64,000 nt of DNA, taken from positions 1,984,001-2,048,000 of the forward strand of contig NC_045148.1 in the NCBI RefSeq assembly GCF_008831285.2, in the 5' to 3' direction. A program made the position numbers and the translations under genes. Positions 40,063-50,000 of the stretch are shown here, one piece after another. The stretch comes from Nymphaea colorata. Lineage: Eukaryota; Streptophyta; Magnoliopsida; Nymphaeales; Nymphaeaceae. The notes under the pieces are model-generated. The model did no database searches. It worked only from the letters and a program-made list of their open reading frames with translations, and was not told where the DNA came from. Position 1 is the stretch's first letter. Each line of letters opens with the position of its first letter.

Positions 40063-40533
40063 GGACCGGACGGTGCCGCTAAAATGGTCGCGCCAAAAGA
40101 ACACCGCGACATTTTTCATATATCGTGTACTTATCGAGAGAACGACGCGTTATTCGGCCGATTCACGTTATTCTCTCTGGTGTAGTCATGCCGGTACATC
40201 TTCGCGGTTTAAGGGGAGATTTAAAAGAACATGGATACAATTATTTGCACTGTTTCTGGCGTTGAACCAACTTGTGAAACCAACTTTATTTTCATTATTT
40301 TCAATTCTTCGTGGATTAAACATTGAGATGTATTTTGCATTAATCATTTGGTAGGAAATAAGATTTAAAACATGCAACGCCGGCCAATCATGTTTTCAAA
40401 GTGTTTTGCAATTTAACGGTCTGCAATGCACGAATCGTTCAAACATTTTCCCATGCTCAAGTAAACGATTCAGTTTTGACAAAGTAATAAGTAATTGTAC
40501 CGCGCACAACCATCTCTTCATGTTGAATCAATA

Positions 40534-40705
40534 CAGCTGGGATTTGAACCCTGTCTTAGTTTCTTACATTAGCTTACAAAATAAATTGCTATTTTGGTCC
40601 GAAATTTATATATATATATATATAAAATACAGCTCGGATTTGAACGCTGTCTTAGTTTCTTACATTCACTTACAAAATAAATTGCTATTTTGGTCCGAAA
40701 TTAAT
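40534..40705. repeat. 96-bp tandem duplication
   Basis: Two copies of a segment starting CAGCTGGGATTTGAAC (40534) and CAGCTCGGATTTGAAC (40630) each end with TTGGTCCGAAATT and an (AT)n tract. The copies are nearly identical, indicating a recent event. Confidence 0.9.
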
Positions 40706-40816
40706 ATATATATAAGTGAACGATAAACTCATTCAGCCGTATAACCAAGATAGTCCATTCGAGATGGTTGAGAGAAAAACAAAAAAATCACAAATTAATA
40801 TTAGATGATGAAAATG

Positions 40817-40905
40817 TTCATCACCCTTTTATTTAAACTAATATTAGATTCATCACCCTTTTATTTAAACTAATATTAGATTCATCACCCTTTTCTTTAT
40901 CTTTT
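40817..40905. repeat. 32-bp tandem repeat, three copies
   Basis: Copies of TTCATCACCCTTTTATTTAA plus AACTAATATTAGA start at 40817, 40849 and 40881. The third is cut short by a T-rich stretch. Non-coding. Confidence 0.9.
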
Positions 40906-40975
40906 TTTCTTAAAGGTTCATCATGTTTGATCGGACTGCACAAATTAAATAGCTGGGTAATTTTAAAAATGTAGA

Positions 40976-40999
<24 letters not shown>

Positions 41000-41017
<18 letters not shown>

Positions 41018-41875
41018 TTATTTATTTATTTGTTTATTTGTTTATATAAAGAGAGAGAGCCAATAAAATGAGAATATATAACAAAATTTGATGACAAAAG
41101 GTCCCTTAGATACAAAAACAAACTGTAAAAACAAAAGCAAGAAAATGAAATATACAATACAATGCACAAAAAAAGAAGGGAGGCAGAGTGAGAGAGGAAC
41201 GACAGAGTCACCCAGCCGCAGGCGGACAGCGGCGCCTTAACCGAATGACAAACTTGACATTCCCCTGCACAAGACGAGCCACAGAATCTGGCAAAAAGAA
41301 GGTGCCCCTGAAGACTCTGTTGTTGCGCTCCTCTCAAGTGCGCCACCAAGTTGAAATGAGCCACGGCCTCCAAACACGATCCCAGGAAGCAGATAGGTAG
41401 GGGAAAGACAAAAAAAGAAAAAGACGAATGGATGGTGGGTTTGGAATGCTACTAACAAGGAAAGACCAAGTAGAAGCAATGACACTAAAGAAGAAAGGAT
41501 AATAAGTAAAAAAGTGAACCCGAGACTCAGCCATGACAAGACAGAGGGCACACTGGTTAGCCAAATTGATGCCAAGGCGCTGTAAGTGGTCAAAAGTGTT
41601 GATATGACCAGTAAAAAGAAGCCAGACAAAAATAATGGTACGAGGAGAGGAGCCAGGGGACCAAAAGAAACGGGGTGAGAGCGACGCAACAGAAGGACCA
41701 AAAGAGGCCATGTAGCAAGAAGAAAAAGTGAACTCATGGGTATGTGAAAAAGGCCAGGATGGGAATGTGGACGATGAGAAGTCAACAAGACGGATGAAAA
41801 GATGAATTGTTGAGAGAGAGAGAAAGGGGGGGGGGGAGGCGAGGAAACTACTAGTAAGAGTAAGTGCTAGACTCA
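41000..41875 (-). mobile_element. LINE retrotransposon remnant (ORF2 C-terminal end and tail)
   Basis: Read on the minus strand, 41870 to about 41150 encodes, with breaks, the zinc-binding region at the C-terminus of plant LINE reverse transcriptases (zf-RVT type). Visible pieces are WSPGSSPRTIIFVWLLF, INTFDHLQRLGI, CALC, then ERNNRVFRG and FLPDSVARLVQGNVKF. One in-frame stop lies between TWWRT and EERNN, and the usual HCPF cysteine is replaced (YYPF), so the copy is dead. The plus strand at 41010-41045 has a TTTA/TTTG repeat, i.e. a TAAA/CAAA tail on the minus strand, as expected at a LINE 3' end. The upstream ORF2 and ORF1 are missing, consistent with 5' truncation on insertion. Confidence 0.78.
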
Positions 41876-42582
41876 TTAACCAATGTCTTGACTATCATTT
41901 TTTACACACATGAATTGTTGAGAGAAAAACAATTCATATTTTTTTCTTCTTTTTGTTTTTCTCGCTATTTTGGATGGTTAAGTGGTGTGTCCGGAGTTCG
42001 ATTTCCATGTCTGTTATTTCTCAATGCCAAAAATGAGTTGAGAGTGCCGTTCAAGCTGAGTCCTCGGAGATAGCTTACTACCCACGGTGGGAACTGGGAA
42101 GGAGGAATTTAGACTCTTTTCTAAACCTGTTACTTATAAAAACCTACAAACCCATCAAGGAATAATATATATACATATATGTTATGCCTTCTTGCCAAAA
42201 ATTATAGTTATTTTATTTCCGCTAATACTTGAATTCGAATTGCATGTATTATATTATGTTTGAACTGAAAGTTGTTTCGGCTCATTTGTTTAAGAGGCGA
42301 GACGGAGAGGTGAGGATTATCACCAGTATTATCAACGTGGCTTCGTATTGGAGCATATCGGCTAAGGTATGTTATATCAGGCCTTTGATGATACGGCAGA
42401 AACAAGTTATTGGTTTTTTTAATCTTTCACTTTTTAATCAATTTATAATATATATATATTTTTTTTCGTTTTTAAATTTATAAAATCGAAAAACAAGGTG
42501 ATGGGGGCCAGTATGTAACGATGTATCAGCTAACATGTTTTATCAGCAAGCAAACCAATATAATGCTTTTTACATTGCTTAG

Positions 42583-42690
42583 AGTTGGCTTGGGCTTGGG
42601 TTTGGGTTTCGGGTTGACTTGGGTCCAAACTCGGATCTAAACCCACCAAAATCCAGTTCAAACGGATGGCTTGGGTTTCGCTTACACCCA
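42583..42690. mobile_element. MITE-like fragment with AGAGTTGG inverted ends
   Basis: AGAGTTGGCTTGGGCTTGGG on the left and a right end reading ACACCCAACTCT form short inverted ends around ~108 bp rich in GGGTTTGGGT/AAACCCA motifs. No target duplication is evident. It may be the shell of a small hAT-like element. Confidence 0.35.
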
Positions 42691-43531
42691 ACTCTATTAC
42701 TTGCTTTTAGTAATTTTTTTCCGATCCTGCAAATTGTTCGACATTTTCTTCATGGATAGTTTTAACGGTCGGTCTAGTTCATGGCATGTTGTTTGCAGTC
42801 CATTGATCGATTTTTTTGCATTGATATGACAGTTTCGGTCAATGACATCATCTACGTCTGCAATGCATCAATTGGATCATTCAACGAGACACTTTGATTT
42901 CCAATATCTTGTGATGAAGGCTGATACCAAGTTGATGCCAGCCGTAAAGAGGATCGTGTCCTTCAAATCTCAAATCAATGGACTGTCAATTGATCAAGAA
43001 ATCAACAAAGTTGTAATCAAATAACAAAGTCTAATAATAAATAAAAAAAAACCCAATCTCTGATTTCAACTCAATTAAAATATAGAAAACGGATCAAATA
43101 TGATAAAGGGTCCAAACGCCATGACTGGATCCAAAATGCCTAAACTAAGCTCAGGGAGGGCTGAACCTGCGCCGCCTTTGTCCCTTCGTCGCACGCGTGG
43201 ACCTCCTCACGTTCACTTCCTCTAGTCTTGAGTTTCGACCCCCGCACAGATTCTCGTTGGAGCTCTCAACCGCTGCTCTCGTCGATGATACATACTTGGA
43301 CGCATCAAACGAGTCTAGATCTACTAGGTCCCTTTGGTTCTGCTCTGCATCAGAAAAGATGAACAGCATCGTTATTATCATCCACAAAAGCATTTCTGTA
43401 CATCTACATTGAACTCAAGCTTTGGACTACAAAACTTGTTATGCTATGTTAAAAGCGAAAATTTTACATTAACATAAATTCAATCCAAAAGATTCCTCTT
43501 GCTCTAAAAGAAGCTAGAAAATCCCATGTTT

Positions 43532-44343
43532 TCATGCATGTGATTCGGCGAGTCGCCTTGTGTGTGCGCGCGCGCATGTGTGAGAGAGAGAATATGTTCC
43601 TGAAACAGAGCGATCTACAGAGAGCAAACCATTAGATCTTTCAGTTGGAAGTTGCTCATTCCTCTGCCGCTTTTGCCGCATTTGCAGCATGTATTTGTCC
43701 AATTTTGATATGGATTCAACCAAATATTTTTTTCTGTCCCTGGTCAACAAAAAAAGGTAAATTAGAAATGTAAACAGTTCTGTCAAAAATGTAAAATCCT
43801 TAAAATGACAAAATCCAGGCAATAAGTTCCCAAAACTTTTCCTTAGTTTCTTTTCCATTGTTCGAAGGTACAGGTGTTCATATACATTAAACATCTTAGC
43901 AACCCATAATAAGGAAGAAGAAGTAAATACTTTGCTCGTATGGAGCTCTCAATAATGCTAGACTTCAAACGCTTCAAATCTTCCAACAATGGCGGGCAAA
44001 GAGGCTTCGAGTGCAGAGCAGTCCCGAAGGAATCATCTTCCATTAACATGATTGATGAAATATTCGAGGCTTTCTTCAACTCCCCCAATCTTGTGAATTT
44101 CTGGTCACCTGTGGACAGCGAGTCAAGGTTCAACCACTGGCTCAATTCGACATATGAGGATGCATCCCCTGATATTGTGGAACCAGAGCCCGTCATGCGA
44201 CTGTCACTGCCCTCGTGAAAACTACTTGACCTGTCCAATGACCCGGCAGCGAATGAACTACGCAGCCCATCGGAGTAGCTAGTGGGAAAAGTTGAGCCTT
44301 TTGGACTACCAGAAGCTGGATCAAACCGACCACCAGATGCCAT
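43532..44343 (-). pseudogene. Truncated duplicate of the 15-exon gene (exons 1-2 only)
   Basis: Exon 1 (44343-43931) is still open and opens MASGGRFDPASGSPKGSTF, with in-frame losses totalling four codons relative to the parent. The exon 1 donor and exon 2 acceptor (exon 2 from 43739) are preserved in phase. Exon 2 then loses its 3' half: after DRSVSGTYS the frame runs into former GT/GA-microsatellite intron sequence and stops at 43532. The spliced product would be 206 residues. Exons 3-15 are absent, and the TATA box upstream is mutated. I judge it a decaying gene fragment, although the long open first exon leaves a truncated protein possible. Confidence 0.85.
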
Positions 44344-45375
44344 TGCTGCTACTTATCGGTAGCTCCACCATTTACTTCATCCCTGAACCGCATAAAGACG
44401 CCAAAACAAATAATATAAACCTCCATTTTCAACTGAAAAACCGTCGCAACAAAAATTATAGAAAGTGAAATCCAATTATACTTCGAAGATGACGGAAATG
44501 AACAGACAGTCCTTGATTTTAAAGTAGAGTAACCTGTACCAGGGAGATCTTTAGGAGAAGGTGAGGGTTCAAGAGACACGATATTTTCCGCAAACTATCT
44601 GTGAACACAAATGATACCAAAACGAAAAAACGATTAAGAAATCATTGGAATTTGGACATAAGAAACCTAACTATTTTTGAAGATGATACCACAAAATCCC
44701 GACTGACGACGAAACAACCGGTGATTCGGCGGAACGCAGGAGTTGCTCCTACGGAACAATTAGCCTCCCCAAGACCTGTGAGCACCGAAATAACTCTATC
44801 CTAGCTAGAAGCAGGCTCTGGGATTTGGGGACGAGGGCAAATCGATGGATTCATGAAACCCTAGGTAAAAGATAGGAAGAAGAAACTGTACAGGTCGGAG
44901 GGTGAGAGACCACACGAGAAGGAGGAGACATACCCGAATCGGTGGCGATCATCGAGATCGGGCGGCGAGAAAACATCGGACTAACCGAGATCGCCGGATA
45001 TTCGGCGGCCTCTCCGGCGCAGGCGATCGGTCCTACGTTACATAGAGGGGAGGACCGGACGGTGCCGCTAAAATGATCGCGCCAAAAAAAATACCGGTGA
45101 CATTTTCCACGTATCGTATACTTATCGACAACTATCTCGACAATGACGCGTTATTCTGCAAATTCCCGTTACTCTCTGATGTAGTCATGCCTATACATCT
45201 TACCGGTTTAAGGGGAGATTTAAAAGAACATGGATATAATTATTTGCACTGTTTTTGGCGTTGAACCAACTTGTGAAACCAACTTTATTTTCGTTATTTA
45301 CAATTCTTCGTGGATTAGACCTTGTGATGTATTTTACATTAATCATTTGGTAGGAAATAAGATTTAAAACATGGA
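44344..45375 (-). promoter_or_regulatory. Duplicated, degraded promoter and leader
   Basis: This is the counterpart of the active-looking promoter at 40.05 kb. The parent has CTATATAAGG and this copy has CTATGTAACG at about 45030-45040, losing the TATAAA-like core. The telo-box, the leader splice donor and the flanking GC-rich sequence are retained. Confidence 0.7.
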
Positions 45376-47010
45376 ATAAGTAATCCTATTTGCTACTATA
45401 TATATATATATATATATAAATAAAGAGAGAGAGAGAGAAAAGTTGGTATGTTCAAGTGCTAAACATCTCGACTATTATTTTTTATTAGATGGATGGTTGA
45501 GAAAAATAATGAGAATATGTTACTAATTAATACTATTTGATTAAAATACTATAAATTATTTTTCTCCACACAACTTGCTCAAGCTCGGCTGTGATCCAGC
45601 TTTAGCTCGCTCAACTAGTCATCTAATCACTAAAACACTTCCTTCTTCCACAAAATAGGCAAATTCGAGTTTAACTTTTTCACGTTAACTCGTCCCCATT
45701 AATAAATGAGCCAAGCTTACCGTATGCCCCTAAATAATGGTTTTCTAACCATGAATGAGTATCTTATTTCCACTAATACTTGAATTGCATGCAGATGATG
45801 GGGAGAAGGCTGCCGTCCGTATGAAAGGTTCAAATCGGTCTTAATAAATAAATAAATACTATATATATATATACACACACAATCTTTTACACACCCACAA
45901 ACTACACACATCGGAATTGAACTTTTTTTATGGTTTTTGTTGTTTTTTCAATAATAAGATGAGTATAAAGTTGACGATGACTAAGATTGTTAATCTATGT
46001 TTCTCAAATTTGGATTTTGTTGCCGCAGATTTATTCAACTATTCATTGATCTACATGTCATGTTATTTTTTTTTTTTTGCTTTCCCTTCTTTATAATTTT
46101 TTGCCTTTTTTTTCCTAAACTCATATGGTAAAATGTTTTATATGGTGGTCATATTGTATTATTTATATGAGATGGTCTAAAAAATTATGGTGATAAAATA
46201 TTTAAAAGTTATTTTTAAAAAATACGAAAAAGGAATAAAGTAAAAAAAATTAAGTTACATATAAAATAGTTTTTTTTTAATGGACATACGGCACTCGTGA
46301 ACCGGTAATGTAATCGAATCAAAAAATATTTTATTTGGATCATAAGTTATTGAGTGTTAGAAGCATTATTATAAACAAATTTAAAATTTTCTTCTTCCAT
46401 TTCCTTTGTATTGTCTAAATTCTAAACAAATATGATTTTAGTAATTTAATTTTATTTGTCTATCAAAATAAGATTTTACAATATTTCATCTACTTTTTTC
46501 TTCTCCACTCCCTTCCATTTCCTTGATAAGGTCATACCATGTGCATTTCATAATCAATAGCTTATTAAAGCAAAAAATTACACGATTGCTCGATTCGAGG
46601 TGGACAAAATATTTTTTATATTATTTTATTACAATTAATTATATTTTTATATTAAAATATATATATTTAATTTTAATGGAGTTGAGTTTTTGATGTTGAT
46701 CGAATCCAAGCTGCAGTGATAGGCTTTAGCCCAGCCCACGCTCGGCTTCTTAACCCACAAGCCTAAGTTGACAGTCATTTTCATTAGCAAATAAGAAAAA
46801 TATTTGTCGATGCGTTTCCGACGTGGTATCTTCCAATTTGATGCCAATCATGGAGCATAATGGAATATGGACAAAGCACTTTCATTTCCGACATAACAAA
46901 AATATCTCGTGGATGGAAAGGTAATTTCACGCCACACCGGTTCTATAAATTAAGCGGGACCGTCCCGAGTAAGTGCGCCTCAGTGTCTTTCTTGCAAGAG
47001 GAAAGCTGCA
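45376..47010. other. AT-rich intergenic region; ACR12 promoter at its right end
   Basis: Mostly AT-rich sequence with (AT)n and (GA)n runs near 45400-45440 and 45860-45880. A fragment rich in CTCGCTCAA/GCTCGG (about 45575-45720) resembles decayed members of the TIR family seen intact at 4.86-5.28 kb. TTCTATAAATTAAG at about 46941-46954 is a plausible plus-strand TATA region, about 65 bases before the ACR12-like start codon. Confidence 0.45.
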
Positions 47011-50000
47011 ATGGCTGCGTGGAATGCCTTGATCTCGTACGCCTCTCTCCGACGCCTCAGGCCAGTCGCTTCGATCCCTCCGTCGCCATCCCCGTTATCT
47101 CCGTCCTTTGGAAGGTCTGGAATCCTCGATCGTGAGCCCAAGTTGGACGGCATTCGCGTCGGTCGGTCCCTCAGATGGTACGAATCCTGCGTCCTTTTGC
47201 TTCGACGCCGATTTTTTAGATTTCCGCGGTCTTCCTCGTAATGATCGCGCCGAGAAGCTTTTCGATGGAGGGGCTCGTTTGCTTGTGAAGTCGATCCATT
47301 CTGCGAGATGCTTCGGCTGGTTCTTTTCCATTGAAGTAATGGATATGTTAGGGATGTATTCTGGTGATCGTTTGATTATCGTGTTTGAAAAACCAGTCGG
47401 TGACAGTCGTCGGCGGGAAGTTGGAGAGCTACTTGCGTTGGAGAAAAGTTCAGCACTCTGGATTTCATGTTTTAGGATATCGCTTCTTAAAAGTCATGGT
47501 TTTGTCGTTTCATTTACCGTAGTATAAATTTTTTGTGGCCTCCGTAGACCATTTTACTAGGAAAGTAGGAATGTTAGATGTAATTTCGTGCCACTGGCAC
47601 ACATGCATCCAGTTATATAAATTTATTTGCACTTGAGTATACTATACAGTCAATAAAGGTCTATCTGTAATTTTTTTTTTTTTTTTTTAAAAGAGTGGCG
47701 CACATCAGTTTACTGGTCAATGGGGTTTGCAGTTATGTTTACATAGTTTTCTCTAGTTTGACTCCACTCGCTTGAAATTTGAACCGTTCCTCACCGCTGT
47801 AGGATTTTGTTAATTAGCTTACACCAATATAATTTCATAAAGTGAATTTTAAGCCCTTATTTTTACAAGTCATTTATGTGGAGAATCGGAGATCCAGTAT
47901 CAGTGATGTAAGGACATTTTGTGGATTGCAGAGTTGATCTTTTCTTTAAAACCGCAGAACTCATACCCTGGATAAAAATATGGAAGGGCTTTCTTAGGGC
48001 TTGGTAACAATATTGACGGGAAACATGGATATGTTTGGTTAAAGAGAGAGGAATATGTTTCATGAGATTTTAAATTCCATAGCCTGACCATGCTACACTC
48101 TGAGGAAAATACAAGCCAAAGCATAACGCATCAAGGGAATCAACATTGAGGGCCTTTACCTCTTTAACCAAGTGATGGATTTGCATAAACGTAAACGGGA
48201 CAAAATAATTTTTGTTTTGATGTTTCAAGTTTCCAAACATATGACCCCAGAATCTTGATGTTCTTTTGTGTGAGCATAGTGGAAGGCGGGTTTTGGGGCA
48301 TTGAAGTTTCATTCAATTTTCTGTTGCTTTAAATTAGTCATTCAATTCGTGTTATTTGTTCTATTATATGTATCTGCATCTAGTTCTAGTCATATGCGAT
48401 GTAAGGAGCGAAAAGTATACATCTCTTTCTAGTTTTCTTTTAAACCATAATTTCGTATGCTTAAATATATTGGTGTCATCTAGCTAGCCTTAGTTACAAT
48501 TCTCTGATTTCCTTGCTGTTTCTCTGTAGGAATGTTTCACGAACTTCCTCTGGGTCTACAAGCTCACCATCTGTGGTTAGTAACTGATTTATGTCTCTGC
48601 TATCAAAGCATGTCCTTGATCCTGGAGGTTTCAGTCTTATTGGATATATATTAAAAATATGCATTTTTTTTCTCAATATTCTCCTCCTCTGCCTATTCTT
48701 AAGCACTTTGTGATTGCATTACTTCCAAGGTCTCAGGTTGAATCGACCAAAAAAGAATGCTTTTTACTCAGAATATAAAGTAAACTTAAATTGGGCTTGC
48801 AAGCAGTGTCACCAAGTAAAGTCTTTGGAGTTTTGGGTTATTCGCCACTTATCTTTTCAATAGAATGACTAGGTTCTAAGCGTGCATATTAATAAAGGAA
48901 GGCAGGGATATAACTTCCCAAGCCCTTGGATGTCCACTGCAAGTGTGTTGGTCGCCTGTGTATAAGAAAAATTCTTGCTTATTTCCTTAGTTTCTTTTTC
49001 TGCTAAGGCAAGATTTTCCTTTGGTGGCCTTTTCTTTTAGGCTTCCATCCAGTATTATGAAGAAGCAAATAAAAAGGTAAAGTGCACAACACATGGACAG
49101 GCATACATCCACAGGAAAACATGTGTTTATTATTTTCAATCACTAACATATAAAAGTATGGTACATTTGTGTGTAGCACTATTTGTTGGTTCACACAAAT
49201 AAAGATTATTATTATTATTTTTTAAGCACATGGAATCCACAACCTGGGTTGAGAGGCATATTTCAGGCATATGATAACACATTTCTCGTTCACCTTTCCT
49301 CTAGGATCAATCATGGACAAATGTAGTTGCTTATATTTTTTATATCATTCCCCACATGACATAGATTTTACTTATCTTTTATTGCTATAACAGAGAATTG
49401 ATCAAGACACGGATTCTGTTCCAACACCTGTAGTTTTAATAGATCAAGATTCAGATTCAAGTGCAACAATTGTAGAGGTTAGCTTTGGGGACCGTCTTGG
49501 AAATCTACTTGACACGGTGAGTTCTACTTGACACGGTGAGATGCCAACTGTTGCTTCTACAGTTTACTTTGACTCGAATGGATAATATAACTGACTGTTC
49601 AATGGTATGTTACTATTATGCTATATATTCATGCTTGCTATGTAAAAAATATCAAGTCCGCATAGTCTGAGACTCTGAAACAAGTCACAACATGTTATAT
49701 CCTGGTTCCTAGAACAGTTGTTTGTGCTTGATCTTTAGGTTTTCCCCTTAAATTCATTCCTAACATATAGCTAGTTCTTCTCTGCCTTATTATGATCGAC
49801 TAATCCATCTCTTGTATTCACCTTTAAAAGTTTATCCTTTTGTTGTTTGGACCATGGTTTGTAGCTTGAAAAGGTTCTTTACTCGGAAAAATGGGATTGC
49901 ATTATTCAAAAGCCTATACACATTGTTACTTTTCTCCTTGCAAGGGCACATGTGTCATTTTATTAGAGAAAGACAATTTTAAATAATTATTTTGGATTGC

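Larger units (their letters stand above)
40380..43360. other. Spacer between the gene and its partial duplicate
   Basis: About 3 kb of AT-rich sequence between the two copies of the duplicated block. It contains the 96-bp and 32-bp tandem repeats at 40.5-40.9 kb, the LINE remnant at 41.0-41.87 kb, and a MITE-like fragment at 42.58-42.69 kb. A moderately GC-rich reading frame of unknown origin lies at 43151-43345. No intact gene is supported. Confidence 0.6.
43365..45375 (-). repeat. Partial segmental duplicate of the promoter and 5' part of the 15-exon gene
   Basis: This block is homologous, in the same orientation, to about 37500-40378. The order is intron-2 sequence, truncated exon 2, exon 1, leader, promoter and about 300 bases upstream of the TATA position. 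Relative to the parent it lacks about 485 bp (37760-38245 of the parent, removing the 3' half of exon 2) and about 295 bp of leader intron (39097-39391 of the parent). Both copies end together after GGAAATAAGATTTAAAACATG. Confidence 0.93.

Noticed and set aside
41237-41788. Long hydrophobic minus-strand frame (183 codons) that could pass for a membrane protein
   Set aside because: It overlaps the LINE ORF2 remnant in a different frame; the neighbouring frame has the zf-RVT-like motifs, and the hydrophobic residues come from T-rich sequence.
41955-42070. Possible tRNA-derived SINE head (TGGTTAAGTGG followed by GAGTTCGATTTCC)
   Set aside because: Spacing and boxes are only approximate and no 3' tail or target duplication could be set; not strong enough to list.
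47011-47241. Single-exon 76-codon gene
   Set aside because: The frame is exon 1 of the ACR12-like gene read past its splice donor at 47177.
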